The notes under the pieces were generated by a model. The model made no database searches. It had not been told where the DNA came from and worked only from the letters and a program-made list of their open reading frames with translations. 64,000 nucleotides of DNA from DHVE2 group archaeon (lineage in GTDB: Archaea; Thermoplasmatota; Thermoplasmata; Thermoplasmatales; Aciduliprofundaceae): assembly GCA_027023265.1 (NCBI GenBank), contig JALVVV010000025.1, positions 53,244 through 117,243 of the forward strand, written 5' to 3'. Below are positions 45,226 to 53,368 of the stretch, in pieces; position 1 is the first letter of the stretch, and each line of letters starts with the position of its first letter. The translations under genes and the position numbers were made by a program.

Positions 45226-46588
45226 GAAAAACGTGGAAATACTAACTGGCGACCCAAAAAAAGCAATAATAAAAATCTCCGTGCCGATAATGATTGGAGG
45301 TTTGTTTCAAACACTATACAGCTTCGTTGATGGAATTTGGGTCTCCGGGATTGGCCCGGATTCGCTGGCTGCGGTGGGCTTGTTCATGCCTTTTATGCTC
45401 ATACTCACATCCATAGCCATGGGTCTGGGGGTGGGAGGAAGCTCTGCAATATCCCGTGCAATAGGTGCCAATGACAGGGTCCGGGCAAGTAACGCAGCGG
45501 AACACACGCTAATTGCGGGAACTGTTATTGGGAGCGTGATTAGCTTTTCAATACTTCCATTTTTACACAGTGTATTTACAATCATGGGTGCCGGAAAAGA
45601 TGTAACCGCACTTGCAACCGCATACGGAACCGTTATCATTGTTGGGTCACCGTTGATATTCATCTCAAATCTTGGCAGTGCAATTCTCAGGGGAGAAGGA
45701 GACACGAAAAGGGCAATGTACCTCATGCTCATATCTTCTGCCCTGAACATGGTTCTTGACCCATTTTTCATATTCACTCTTAACATGGGCGTGGTTGGTG
45801 CTGCGATAGCCACAATGATAGCTATATCCACAAATTCAATCATAATCCTCTACTGGTTAATTCATAAAAGAGACACGTACGTGCAGATGAACCTCAGGTA
45901 TTTTCACAGAAATTTTACCGTGTTAAAGGAAATTTTTTCCGTTGGGTTACCCTCCTCTTTATCTCAAATTTCCATCTCTTTAACCATGATAGTGCTTAAC
46001 ACGATAGTTATAATGGCAGGGGGAGACTATGGGATGGCTGTTTTTTCAAGCGGTTGGAGGGTTATAATGCTCGCAGCAGTGCCCATGATGGGACTGGCCG
46101 CAGCGGTAACTTCAGTAACGGGAGCTGCTTTTGGAGCAAGAGATGCCGCAAAATTGAAAACAGCCTACTATTACGCTGTGAAGATAGGCGTCATAATAGG
46201 CATTGTTATAGGAACGCTCATATGGATATTTGCACCCCAGCTCACATACCTGTTCACCTACTCAGAAAGCTCTTCCAGTTTGGCACCCGGCATAATAGAA
46301 TTTCTCAGATACGTGGTTCTTTTCTTTCCGGGCATGGCTGGAGGAATGCTAACATCCAGCATGTTCAGGGGAATCGGAAAGGGAATGTATTCTCTCGCAC
46401 AGAATATAATGAGAACAGTTGTTCTGCAGATACTATTTACATACGTCCTCGGCATATTGTTGGGATACGGTCTGGCGGGGATATGGATAGGGATAGTTTC
46501 TGCAAATTTAACCTCTGCAGTGATAGGACTTACGTGGGGCTCAATTGTTTTGCGAAGATACGAGAAAATGTGGTGCGGGAAAAATTAA
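45209..46588 (+). CDS. MATE family multidrug/solute efflux transporter
   Basis: The protein (about 459 residues) has 12 predicted membrane spans in two repeats of the MATE fold. Signatures are ISVPIMIGGLFQTLYSFVDG, GLGVGGSSAISRAIGA, LRGEGDTKRAMY and AVPMMGLAAAVTSVTGAAFGARD. It would export drugs or cations using Na+ or H+. ATG 45209 has GAGGG 6 nt upstream; ATG 45203 touches that site. Together with padR it forms an efflux operon. The stop is 25 nt before the dtxR-like start. Confidence 0.9.
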   Translation: MKEKHRKNVEILTGDPKKAIIKISVPIMIGGLFQTLYSFVDGIWVSGIGPDSLAAVGLFMPFMLILTSIAMGLGVGGSSAISRAIGANDRVRASNAAEHTLIAGTVIGSVISFSILPFLHSVFTIMGAGKDVTALATAYGTVIIVGSPLIFISNLGSAILRGEGDTKRAMYLMLISSALNMVLDPFFIFTLNMGVVGAAIATMIAISTNSIIILYWLIHKRDTYVQMNLRYFHRNFTVLKEIFSVGLPSSLSQISISLTMIVLNTIVIMAGGDYGMAVFSSGWRVIMLAAVPMMGLAAAVTSVTGAAFGARDAAKLKTAYYYAVKIGVIIGIVIGTLIWIFAPQLTYLFTYSESSSSLAPGIIEFLRYVVLFFPGMAGGMLTSSMFRGIGKGMYSLAQNIMRTVVLQILFTYVLGILLGYGLAGIWIGIVSANLTSAVIGLTWGSIVLRRYEKMWCGKN

Positions 46589-46594
46589 ATATCC

Positions 46595-46613
46595 CGTTAG
46601 GTATAACCTAACG
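46595..46613 (+). promoter_or_regulatory. DtxR/MntR-type operator palindrome
   Basis: CGTTAGGT and ACCTAACG are perfect 8-bp inverted arms around ATA, ending one base before the regulator ATG. The half-site TTAGGT resembles the DtxR/IdeR consensus half (TTAGGTTAG). An AT-rich TATA-like AAATTAAATA lies directly upstream, so a bound repressor would cover the transcription start. Confidence 0.7.
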
Positions 46614-47009
46614 ATGCTCAGTGAAGCGGCCGGAAGGTACCTCATCAAAATCTACGAAACGGGTTCCGCGATAACTCCCAAAACTCTTGCAGAGCAGATG
46701 GGTGTGAGCAGACCCACAGCTTTTGAAACTATAAAAAAATTGGAAAAATATGGATTTTTAGAGAAAGCAGGAAAGGAATACAAACTGACCGATGAGGGAG
46801 AGCATGTAGCTAAAAGGATAATAAGGAATCACAGAATTATTGAGACCCTTCTCTACAACACAGGCATTGGTTTGAGCGAGGCATGTGCCTGTGCAACAAA
46901 AATACAGGGGCTAATAGATGACTCGATAGTAGATAAAATAGGGGACTACCTCGGAAACCCGAAATTTTGTCCCCATGGCAAGCCAATACCTCCGGAGGAG
47001 AGTGCATGA
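46614..47009 (+). CDS. DtxR family metal-dependent repressor
   Basis: The 131-residue protein has the DtxR winged helix (YLIKIYETGSAITPKTLAEQM, SRPTAFETIKKLEKYGFLEK) and the metal/dimer domain ending in CPHGKPIP. In many members EAxxxEH and related His residues bind metal. Here the region reads EACACATKIQGLIDDS, so Glu-His of the common motif is not visible and metal binding may use Cys. No SH3-like third domain is present. The ATG follows a perfect palindrome and a TATA element, and the start overlaps the ABC ATPase gene at its 3' end (ATGA). It likely represses this metal-transport operon. Confidence 0.88.
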   Translation: MLSEAAGRYLIKIYETGSAITPKTLAEQMGVSRPTAFETIKKLEKYGFLEKAGKEYKLTDEGEHVAKRIIRNHRIIETLLYNTGIGLSEACACATKIQGLIDDSIVDKIGDYLGNPKFCPHGKPIPPEESA

Positions 47010-47755
47010 ACAGTATAGAACTTAAGAATCTGACTGTAAGGTATAGAGAGGGTATTGCGATAGAAAACATAAATCTTGAAATCCAGCACCCTTCCTTTGT
47101 TACCATAATGGGCCCAAACGGGGCTGGAAAAACAACGCTGTTAAAAGCAATAATGGGAATGGTTCCGTATGAGGGGGAAATTAAGATCATGGGAAAAAAT
47201 CCAAAAGAGGGAAAAAGGGTAATTGGCTACCTCCCGCAGAGAGAGAGGATTAACACCAACGTGCCTGTAACAGTCAAAGATGTAGTGCTTATGCCTCTGG
47301 TATCAAATGTTCGTGGGGTGAAAAAAGAACATGTGAAGAAGGCAAAAGAAGTTCTAAAAATGGTTAACATGATTGATTACTGGAACAGGAGATTTGATGC
47401 GCTAAGCGGGGGGCAGCAGCAAAGAGTTCTGTTTGCAAGAACATTAGTAACCGACCCAGATATTCTAATTTTGGACGAACCATTTTCAGCAACTGATGTA
47501 AAGACAAAGACATCTCTCATACACCTGCTCCATAGCTTTAAGAACGAAAAAACAATTTTGATTGTTATCCACGACATAAATCCCCTTGTAGAATGCACGG
47601 ACTATGTGCTTCTCTTGAAAAAGAAAGTGCTGGGATTTGGAATGGTCAAGGATGTGATTAATGAGGAAAATATGGAGCGGCTGTACGGCACTCGTGTGCC
47701 GGTGATAAGAACTCCTGAAACCTGCTATGTTGTGGGAGGGGATAGACATGTTTGA
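47006..47755 (+). CDS. Metal (Mn/Zn/Fe) ABC transporter ATP-binding protein
   Basis: The 249-residue ATPase has Walker A GPNGAGKTT, LSGGQQQRVLFART, Walker B DILILDEPFSATD and the H-loop VIHDIN. Its order and partners match the ZnuC/MntB-type metal importers. The start overlaps the DtxR stop by 4 nt and its stop overlaps the permease start by 8 nt. No periplasmic-type binding protein gene is adjacent, so that component must be elsewhere or absent. Confidence 0.92.
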   Translation: MNSIELKNLTVRYREGIAIENINLEIQHPSFVTIMGPNGAGKTTLLKAIMGMVPYEGEIKIMGKNPKEGKRVIGYLPQRERINTNVPVTVKDVVLMPLVSNVRGVKKEHVKKAKEVLKMVNMIDYWNRRFDALSGGQQQRVLFARTLVTDPDILILDEPFSATDVKTKTSLIHLLHSFKNEKTILIVIHDINPLVECTDYVLLLKKKVLGFGMVKDVINEENMERLYGTRVPVIRTPETCYVVGGDRHV

Positions 47756-48539
47756 TATCCTGGTCATTCGAGGGATAATTGCAATGTTTTTGATTGCTAT
47801 CGTGGCAGCCACCATTGGCAGTTTCTCTGTATTTAGAGGAAGCACATTTTTTGTATCTGGAATCGCCCACGGTGCGCTGGCCGGTGCAGCTCTTGGCATA
47901 TTTATATCTTTATCCTTCTTTCCCGCGGATCCGTTAATCGTGGCAATAATATTTTCTGTGTTTGTTGCCCTTGCGATAGGGTATGCATCTTACAAAAAGG
48001 AGGATGTTGATATTGCCATTGGTGTCATGTTTGCGTTCTCGATGAGCATAGCTGTTCTATTTCTATCAATGATAAGAGAGTACGCTTCTGTGGCGTGGGG
48101 ATTGATAATAGGTGATGTTCTTCTTCTATCCGAAGAGGACATTAACATACTTCTAATATCCGTGATAACACTGCTTATTGTTTTTATAATATTTTACCGC
48201 AAGATGCTCTACGTGATTTTTGACCCGGAAAGTGCCGAAGCAAACGGGGTTCATGTTTTGCTTTACGAGTCCCTGCTATACGTTCTAATAGCCGTTGGAG
48301 TGGTTGCTCTTTTGAAATGCGTGGGTGCGATTTTAGTTTATGCCTTACTCGTAGTTCCCGCCGCGGCATCACGCAGGATTTTTCAGGGAATGGCAACAAC
48401 AATAGCCGGGGCGTTTATCATCTCGTTGGTTAGCGGTCTGGGAGGCATATGGCTTTCCATGTATCTGAATGTGGCCCCGAGTTCTCTTGCAGGGCTAATT
48501 GCCGCGAGCATATACGCCGTCACCCTAACAAAAAAGTAA
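47748..48539 (+). CDS. Metal ABC transporter permease (ZnuB/MntC family)
   Basis: The 263-residue protein has about eight membrane spans in the ABC-3 permease arrangement: FRGSTFFVSGIAHGALAGAALG, YASYKKEDVDIAIGVMFAFSM, DPESAEANGVHV and LVYALLVVPAAASRRIF. It forms the channel with the ATPase encoded upstream. ATG 47748 overlaps the ATPase stop. Control by the DtxR-like repressor is likely because all three genes share one promoter. Confidence 0.9.
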   Translation: MFDILVIRGIIAMFLIAIVAATIGSFSVFRGSTFFVSGIAHGALAGAALGIFISLSFFPADPLIVAIIFSVFVALAIGYASYKKEDVDIAIGVMFAFSMSIAVLFLSMIREYASVAWGLIIGDVLLLSEEDINILLISVITLLIVFIIFYRKMLYVIFDPESAEANGVHVLLYESLLYVLIAVGVVALLKCVGAILVYALLVVPAAASRRIFQGMATTIAGAFIISLVSGLGGIWLSMYLNVAPSSLAGLIAASIYAVTLTKK

Positions 48540-48576
48540 TCAAAAAGTTATTATTAATCACAATTATTCGGAGAAC

Positions 48577-49080
48577 ATGAAGGCTCTGTTCGCACCATGG
48601 AGAATTGAATACATAAAAATGGAAAAACCTGACGGGTGCGTATTTTGCACTCTGCCAGAGGAAAACAATGACGAAAAGAACCTTATTTTGAAAAGGGGAA
48701 AGCATGCTTTCGTGATAATGAATAACTACCCGTACAATCCTGGGCATGTTATGGTGGTACCTTTCAGACACGTGGGGAACTGGGAATCTCTAAAAGATGA
48801 AGAGGTTATTGAAATTAACATGCTTGTAAGATTAATGATTAAAGCAATTAAAAACACAATGAACCCAGAAGGATTCAACATGGGTGTGAATATGGGCAGA
48901 GTAGCAGGAGCGGGAATAGTGGACCACGTGCATGTGCACATAGTACCCAGGTGGAACGGGGATACTAACTTCATGCCAGTGCTATCGGATACAAAAGTGA
49001 TACCCCAAGCAATAAGAGAGACATATAATATGCTAAAAGAAGAAATAGAGAAAATTAATGAATCTAATGAAGCGCTTTGA
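48577..49080 (+). CDS. HIT family nucleotide hydrolase/transferase
   Basis: The 167-residue protein has the histidine triad HVHVHIVPRW near residues 114-123 and the upstream FCTLPEENNDEKNLIL zinc/nucleotide region. Family members hydrolyse or phosphorolyse AMP-linked dinucleotides (Ap4A) or aminoacyl-AMP. The N-terminus LFAPWRIEYI is typical of the archaeal/actinobacterial Ap4A-phosphorylase-like group. An AT-rich promoter lies about 25-35 nt before the ATG. Its 3' end overlaps the convergent ATPase gene by 17 nt. Confidence 0.9.
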   Translation: MKALFAPWRIEYIKMEKPDGCVFCTLPEENNDEKNLILKRGKHAFVIMNNYPYNPGHVMVVPFRHVGNWESLKDEEVIEINMLVRLMIKAIKNTMNPEGFNMGVNMGRVAGAGIVDHVHVHIVPRWNGDTNFMPVLSDTKVIPQAIRETYNMLKEEIEKINESNEAL

Positions 49081-50638
49081 GCTCGGGCATTCTGTTGAGA
49101 GCAAATACAAAATCCAAACCCCGTATCTCAGCAAACCCGGGATTATCACCCAGAGAGTTTAAATCATCAATCTGCTCTTCAACTTTCTTTGCAATTTCTT
49201 CAGATGTCAAACCCTCAAATTTACCGGACATGGATAGCAGACTTGCAAGATAGCTCATCTGCGACTCTTCTCTCAGCGCATGGTTTCCCTCCAATCTCAC
49301 CGGCCTCGATAACCTCCGTGCAGTTAACCATGACCCTCTAATTTTTGGTTTTTCCAAGCGGGGTATCCTGACAATTTTTCTAACTGCTGGAAAACTGTAC
49401 TCCCCAAAAGCTGCGTTTTCATTTATTTGCAACACACGGGGCATGTAATCTTCCATAATAATCAGAGTGTCAGCAACCTGAATTATGGGTGCAGAGCCAC
49501 TGGAAACCATCACCAGTGATACGCCCTTTTCCCTCATTGATGATGCGTTTTCCACAACCGTGCTAACTGTCTTGTGTTTGAAATACTTTGAAGTTCTCTC
49601 GTCGTAAAACAGGAGATTCGTGGCGGAGGTATCTTCGTCAATCAGTATAAGCCTTGAACCTGCTTCTACGGATTCTTGTATGGATGCAGCCATGCTCGTT
49701 GAGCCACTGGCATTATCCGTGTTAAAGCACACGGTATCCTTGTTGTTTGGAAGGTTATATATAAAAGAAGATATGTCCACGCACCTAACTGCCCTGCCAT
49801 CTTCTGCCCTGATGTTTACTGCGTCTCTTCTCGTGACTACTCCTTCTCGCCCATCTCCGGGAACGTGATTGTAGATTCCATCAAGCAATGCATTTAATAG
49901 TGTGCTCTTACCATGAAACGCTGTTCCGGCAATCACGGTAATCCCTTTTTTGATTCCCATTCCCTCAATATCCCCGTGCTCGGTTTTCATGATAACTTCA
50001 AGCTCTGGTGGAGATTCAAATGGAACCGCATTCCTCAACGGTTCTTCGCAATCTCCACACTTTCTCGGCAGCAATGCACCGTTTGGCACGAAACTAACCA
50101 ATCCCATGCTATCCAGTTGATTCCTTAAAGAATCCTGCATCTCGCAAGAAATAACATGCTCCTTAATGGAAGAATGGGGAAAAGACATGACCTCCCGAAT
50201 AGCAGAAGGTATCTTTTGATATATAATTCGCTCAGCTTCACCACCTAAAACTCGCCTGTGCCTGGCTGGAAGACCAACCCAAAAACGAAACTCTACCCTA
50301 TCGTCTCTGGCAACTACCCCGCTTCTCTTTATCATTATATTCTTTGGCTTTGGCACACCCAGAAAACAGCTGTGTCCCTCCCCACACCTCTCCGAGTATT
50401 TCACAAGTGCTTTGTGCAATCGCCTGTACAGGTAATCCTCAACTCCAAGTCTGCAATTTCCATAACTTTTCCACCGGAAATCAATAGATACCTTGACGAC
50501 GCTCGGTGATGCAAAGGGGTCTCCCTGAACACGAAGGATTTTTAACTCAAAATTTTCAATGTTCTCTTTCTTTCCAGTAAGCTCCCGGTATCCCTTGTAT
50601 CCCTTCGAATCTATCTTTCTTATAATTTGCGATATCAA
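49064..50638 (-). CDS. ABC-class P-loop ATPase (COG3044-like)
   Basis: The 524-residue cytosolic protein has a single central ABC-like ATPase: TVIAGTAFHGKSTLLNALLDG (Walker A near 247-255) and LILIDEDTSATNLL (Walker B region). An N-terminal 200-residue domain and a C-terminal domain without membrane spans flank it. This matches the predicted ATPases of the ABC class (COG3044), whose function is unknown. The start is TTG 50638 with AGGTGA 4 nt upstream, in which the upstream pgi stop is embedded. The operon link with phosphoglucose isomerase gives no clear clue to role. Confidence 0.85.
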   Translation of the reverse strand: MISQIIRKIDSKGYKGYRELTGKKENIENFELKILRVQGDPFASPSVVKVSIDFRWKSYGNCRLGVEDYLYRRLHKALVKYSERCGEGHSCFLGVPKPKNIMIKRSGVVARDDRVEFRFWVGLPARHRRVLGGEAERIIYQKIPSAIREVMSFPHSSIKEHVISCEMQDSLRNQLDSMGLVSFVPNGALLPRKCGDCEEPLRNAVPFESPPELEVIMKTEHGDIEGMGIKKGITVIAGTAFHGKSTLLNALLDGIYNHVPGDGREGVVTRRDAVNIRAEDGRAVRCVDISSFIYNLPNNKDTVCFNTDNASGSTSMAASIQESVEAGSRLILIDEDTSATNLLFYDERTSKYFKHKTVSTVVENASSMREKGVSLVMVSSGSAPIIQVADTLIIMEDYMPRVLQINENAAFGEYSFPAVRKIVRIPRLEKPKIRGSWLTARRLSRPVRLEGNHALREESQMSYLASLLSMSGKFEGLTSEEIAKKVEEQIDDLNSLGDNPGFAEIRGLDFVFALNRMPELKALH

Positions 50639-50642
50639 ATGC

Positions 50643-51194
50643 TCACCTGTACTCAGGATTAGGTATCACCCTGAATCCTCCCTCTACTTTTACCACTATT
50701 TTTGCAAATCCACGCTCGGCAATGCTCCCGTAATCATGGCCTGCATCTCCAGGATAAATGGCCAAAAACACGAAATCATCATCACCGGTGTTTATGCTCC
50801 TGTGGGCCCAGTACGGAGGAACGTAAACTATCGTGCCTCTCTTCATCTCCACCCATTTCACTTCATCACCTTTTTGCATGAGCAGCAAGCCATTTCCTCT
50901 AATTCCGATATATATCTCTGCCCTGTCCTTTTTCTCGTGGTAGTGTCCCTTAGTCATGTAGAATTCGTCTCCCACAATGCCGGAATGAAGAAAAGTCACA
51001 CCGTAAGACAACTCTCCTTCCCCCTCTTTTGGCACGGCGTAAACCTCGTATATCACCGGGTTTTCTTTTTCTATCAATTCGTTTAGGGCCCCGGAATCCC
51101 TGTAAAAACCTCGCATATCCGAAGCTCTCCTGATAACCCTGCTCGAGTGCTCGTTCAAAATTCCAGACTCGAGGTCTATCCAGTTTGAAATCAT
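50643..51194 (-). CDS. pgiA: Cupin-type glucose-6-phosphate isomerase
   Basis: The archaeal cupin PGI interconverts glucose-6-phosphate and fructose-6-phosphate with a bound metal, unrelated to the classical PGI. The 183-residue length is typical. The cupin metal motif MTKGHYHEKKDRAEIYIG gives the two His and Glu ligands, and IVYVPPYWAHRSIN the third His. ATG 51194 lies about 25 nt after TATAAATAC (51213-51225), so the mRNA is probably leaderless. It adds to gap and apgM as sugar-phosphate genes in the window. Confidence 0.93.
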   Translation of the reverse strand: MISNWIDLESGILNEHSSRVIRRASDMRGFYRDSGALNELIEKENPVIYEVYAVPKEGEGELSYGVTFLHSGIVGDEFYMTKGHYHEKKDRAEIYIGIRGNGLLLMQKGDEVKWVEMKRGTIVYVPPYWAHRSINTGDDDFVFLAIYPGDAGHDYGSIAERGFAKIVVKVEGGFRVIPNPEYR

Positions 51195-51299
51195 AGTTCT
51201 CAAATTGCAGATGGGTATTTATACGTGACGCTTTCAAAAATTTAGATCTCCACAAAAATCCAGTAACTTCAATTTTTTATTTATGTTTTATTAGATTTT

Positions 51300-51862
51300 A
51301 CAAGCAATACACCATCATATCATGCTGATAGTGCTGGCGGAGTATATGGTCAAGACACGAAAGGAAATGAAACTAAAGGAAATACCAGACGAGAGCACAA
51401 ATCCATGGGTATAAGAAGAATTCCCAAACAATGGATTCGCATGGTTATTGAAGAAGTAGTAAAAGAGCTGGGAATACAGGGCAAATTTGCGGTATGCGGA
51501 TAAAATAGAGGAGGGCTATGCCGATAATGGCTACGATTCCATAAGAAATATCCGATTTGTGCTGAGCAGGGGAGGAAAGCCATACATTGCAATCCGTAAT
51601 AAAGCGAGAAGAGGATTGCGAAGGAGGATGTTAGAAAAAAGCAAATCTCCAGAGTGGAAAAAGAAGTATTCGCATAGACATGTAGTTGAATCCGTGTTCC
51701 ACTCCTTAAAAAGAGTGGTCGGTGATTACATATTCTCCCACTCATTATACATTGCTTCTAAGCTCCTTCTTTTTAAGGTGCTCGCTTATCACCTTTATAT
51801 TTAATTGCCTCTCTATTTTTATCTCCATTCTTCCATGTTTTCCAAGGAATTCAACTCACCCT
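51300..51862 (+). mobile_element. Decayed insertion sequence copy C (DDE transposase pseudogene)
   Basis: The transposase (IS4/IS5-like by appearance) is broken into pieces. Early pieces at 51330-51500 (AEYMVKTRKEMKLKEI, KQWIRMVIEEVVKELGI) carry stops and frame changes. An open C-terminal piece runs to 51804: YADNGYDSIRNIRFVLSRGG, PYIAIRNKARRGL, YSHRHVVESVFHSLKRVVGD and FKVLAYHLYI. The right terminus to about 51862 is the inverse of the copy A and B ends. No gene other than these remnants lies in 51195-51910. Confidence 0.75.
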
Positions 51863-51910
51863 TGCGTGCAAAACATTTTTATATACCTATTCATAAGGAA
51901 TGACATTTAT

Positions 51911-52900
51911 CATGATGCGCTTGTGAAATTCATAGATGCTGTTCCCAAGGCAGAGCTGTACCTTCACGTAGGGGGCACATTAGCGCCCGAGCTAATGTTA
52001 AGCCTTGCGAATAAGAAAAATATGCGCAGGTGGAGGACATCAGAGATGCGTATAAATTCGAAAACTTACAAAGCTTTTTGTATATATAATATGAGGGCAT
52101 GAAAACTCTAAGACTGAAGAAGATTTTTATGAGATTACTATCGCGTACTTGAAAAGAGCAAAATCGGAGAATGTTGTGCATGCAGAATTATTTTTTGCTC
52201 CTTAAGCGCATCTACACAGAGGTATAAAATTTCCCACAGTTATTGATGGCATACTTAGTGCCATTGACGAAGCAAAAAAGAGCATGAACATAAGTGCAGA
52301 GCTGATTTTATCATTTCTGCGACACTTGCCTGAAGAAGATGCCATTCACATGTTGGAGGAGGCAATGCCATATAAAGATAGAATTATAGCTGTTGGACTC
52401 GATTCTTCCGAGCTTGGCAATCCTCCTGCGAAGTTCAAACACATATTTGAGATGGCAAGAGACGAGGGATTTCTGGCAGTTGCCCATGCCGGGGAAGAGG
52501 GACCTTAAGAGTATATTGGGAAGCTATTAAAGAGCTCAAAGTGAATAGGATAGACCATGGAGTGAGAGCAACAGAAGACTTGTCATTGCTCCATACTCTA
52601 TCGGACAAGAAAATATCGCTCACAATGTGCCCCTTGTCTAACCTAAAATTAAATGTTGTGCGGGACATTGGAGAGTACCCTCTTCGAAAGTTTTTGGATA
52701 GAAATATTATAGCAACAATAAACTCTGACGATCCTGCATATTTTGGAGGGTACATTAACGAAAACTATAAAGCCATTCAAAAGTCGTTGAATCTCTCCAT
52801 AGATAACATTATGTTCCTTGCTAAAAATTCGATAATGGCAAGTTTTATCACTGAGGAAAAGAAAAGAGAATATATCAATGAGATTGACAAGGGGGTGTAG
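51911..52900 (+). pseudogene. Adenosine deaminase-family pseudogene, multiple stops and frameshifts
   Basis: Pieces in different frames match adenosine/adenine deaminases in order: KFIDAVPKAELYLHVGGTL (51924), a region with YLKRAKSENVVHAE (52146), then SAIDEAKKSMNISAELIL (52260), VGLDSSELGNPP, FLAVAHAGEEG (52470), and after another break NRIDHGVRATED, SLTMCPLSNLKLNV and ATINSDDPAYFGGY. The first metal motif HxH is YxH here, so even repair of the frame would leave a defect. In-frame stops lie near 52203 and 52508. It lies next to insertion-sequence copy C, whose arrival may have accompanied decay. Confidence 0.8.
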
Positions 52901-53052
52901 CATGTTTGTCGGCGTGGAGAGGTAGCCTAAGCGTATATTCGATATACTTTTAGATGGCGGTTGTGTATGTCTTCGAGGGATATGGAGCGAGAGTGACTCT
53001 TTGTGTCATTTTTCTATAGATTGGGAGTTTTGGGTTCTTATATATTTGTGTT

Positions 53053-53275
53053 TTATTTATGATGCAAATCAATAGAGTTCTTTGTGCCCATAGCGCGTTT
53101 AATGCTGATATTCAATTTTTCTAGTGGCCAGTGCAGCGACCGCTCTGTACCAGTTAATATACGAGAGTGCACATATTCGATTAGAGTATCGTCAACGTCG
53201 AATATCAAGCATAGCACTACATTGGCAATGCGTTGCGTGCTAAATAGTTTTTTACATGGGATTGCTGTGTTGTTT
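53053..53275 (-). pseudogene. Possible HAD-superfamily hydrolase fragment in a gene-poor stretch
   Basis: The stretch 52901-53368 has no intact gene. On the complement an open frame without ATG reads VVLCLIFDVDDTLIEYV, which matches HAD motif I (DxDxT), then about 40 more residues (including LHWPLEKLNISIKRAM) to a stop at 53053. No other HAD motif is seen. It may be the head of a dead gene, or a chance match. The right end of the stretch (ACTTTAAAATATAAAA) is the promoter of the giant-protein gene. Confidence 0.35.
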
Positions 53276-53368
53276 TAGTAAATTATATTTAGGTGTACAA
53301 ATTTAAGAACAAACGTAAACTTTAAAATATAAAAAATCATGGCGGCATGCCAGAAGGGGGTTAATCAA

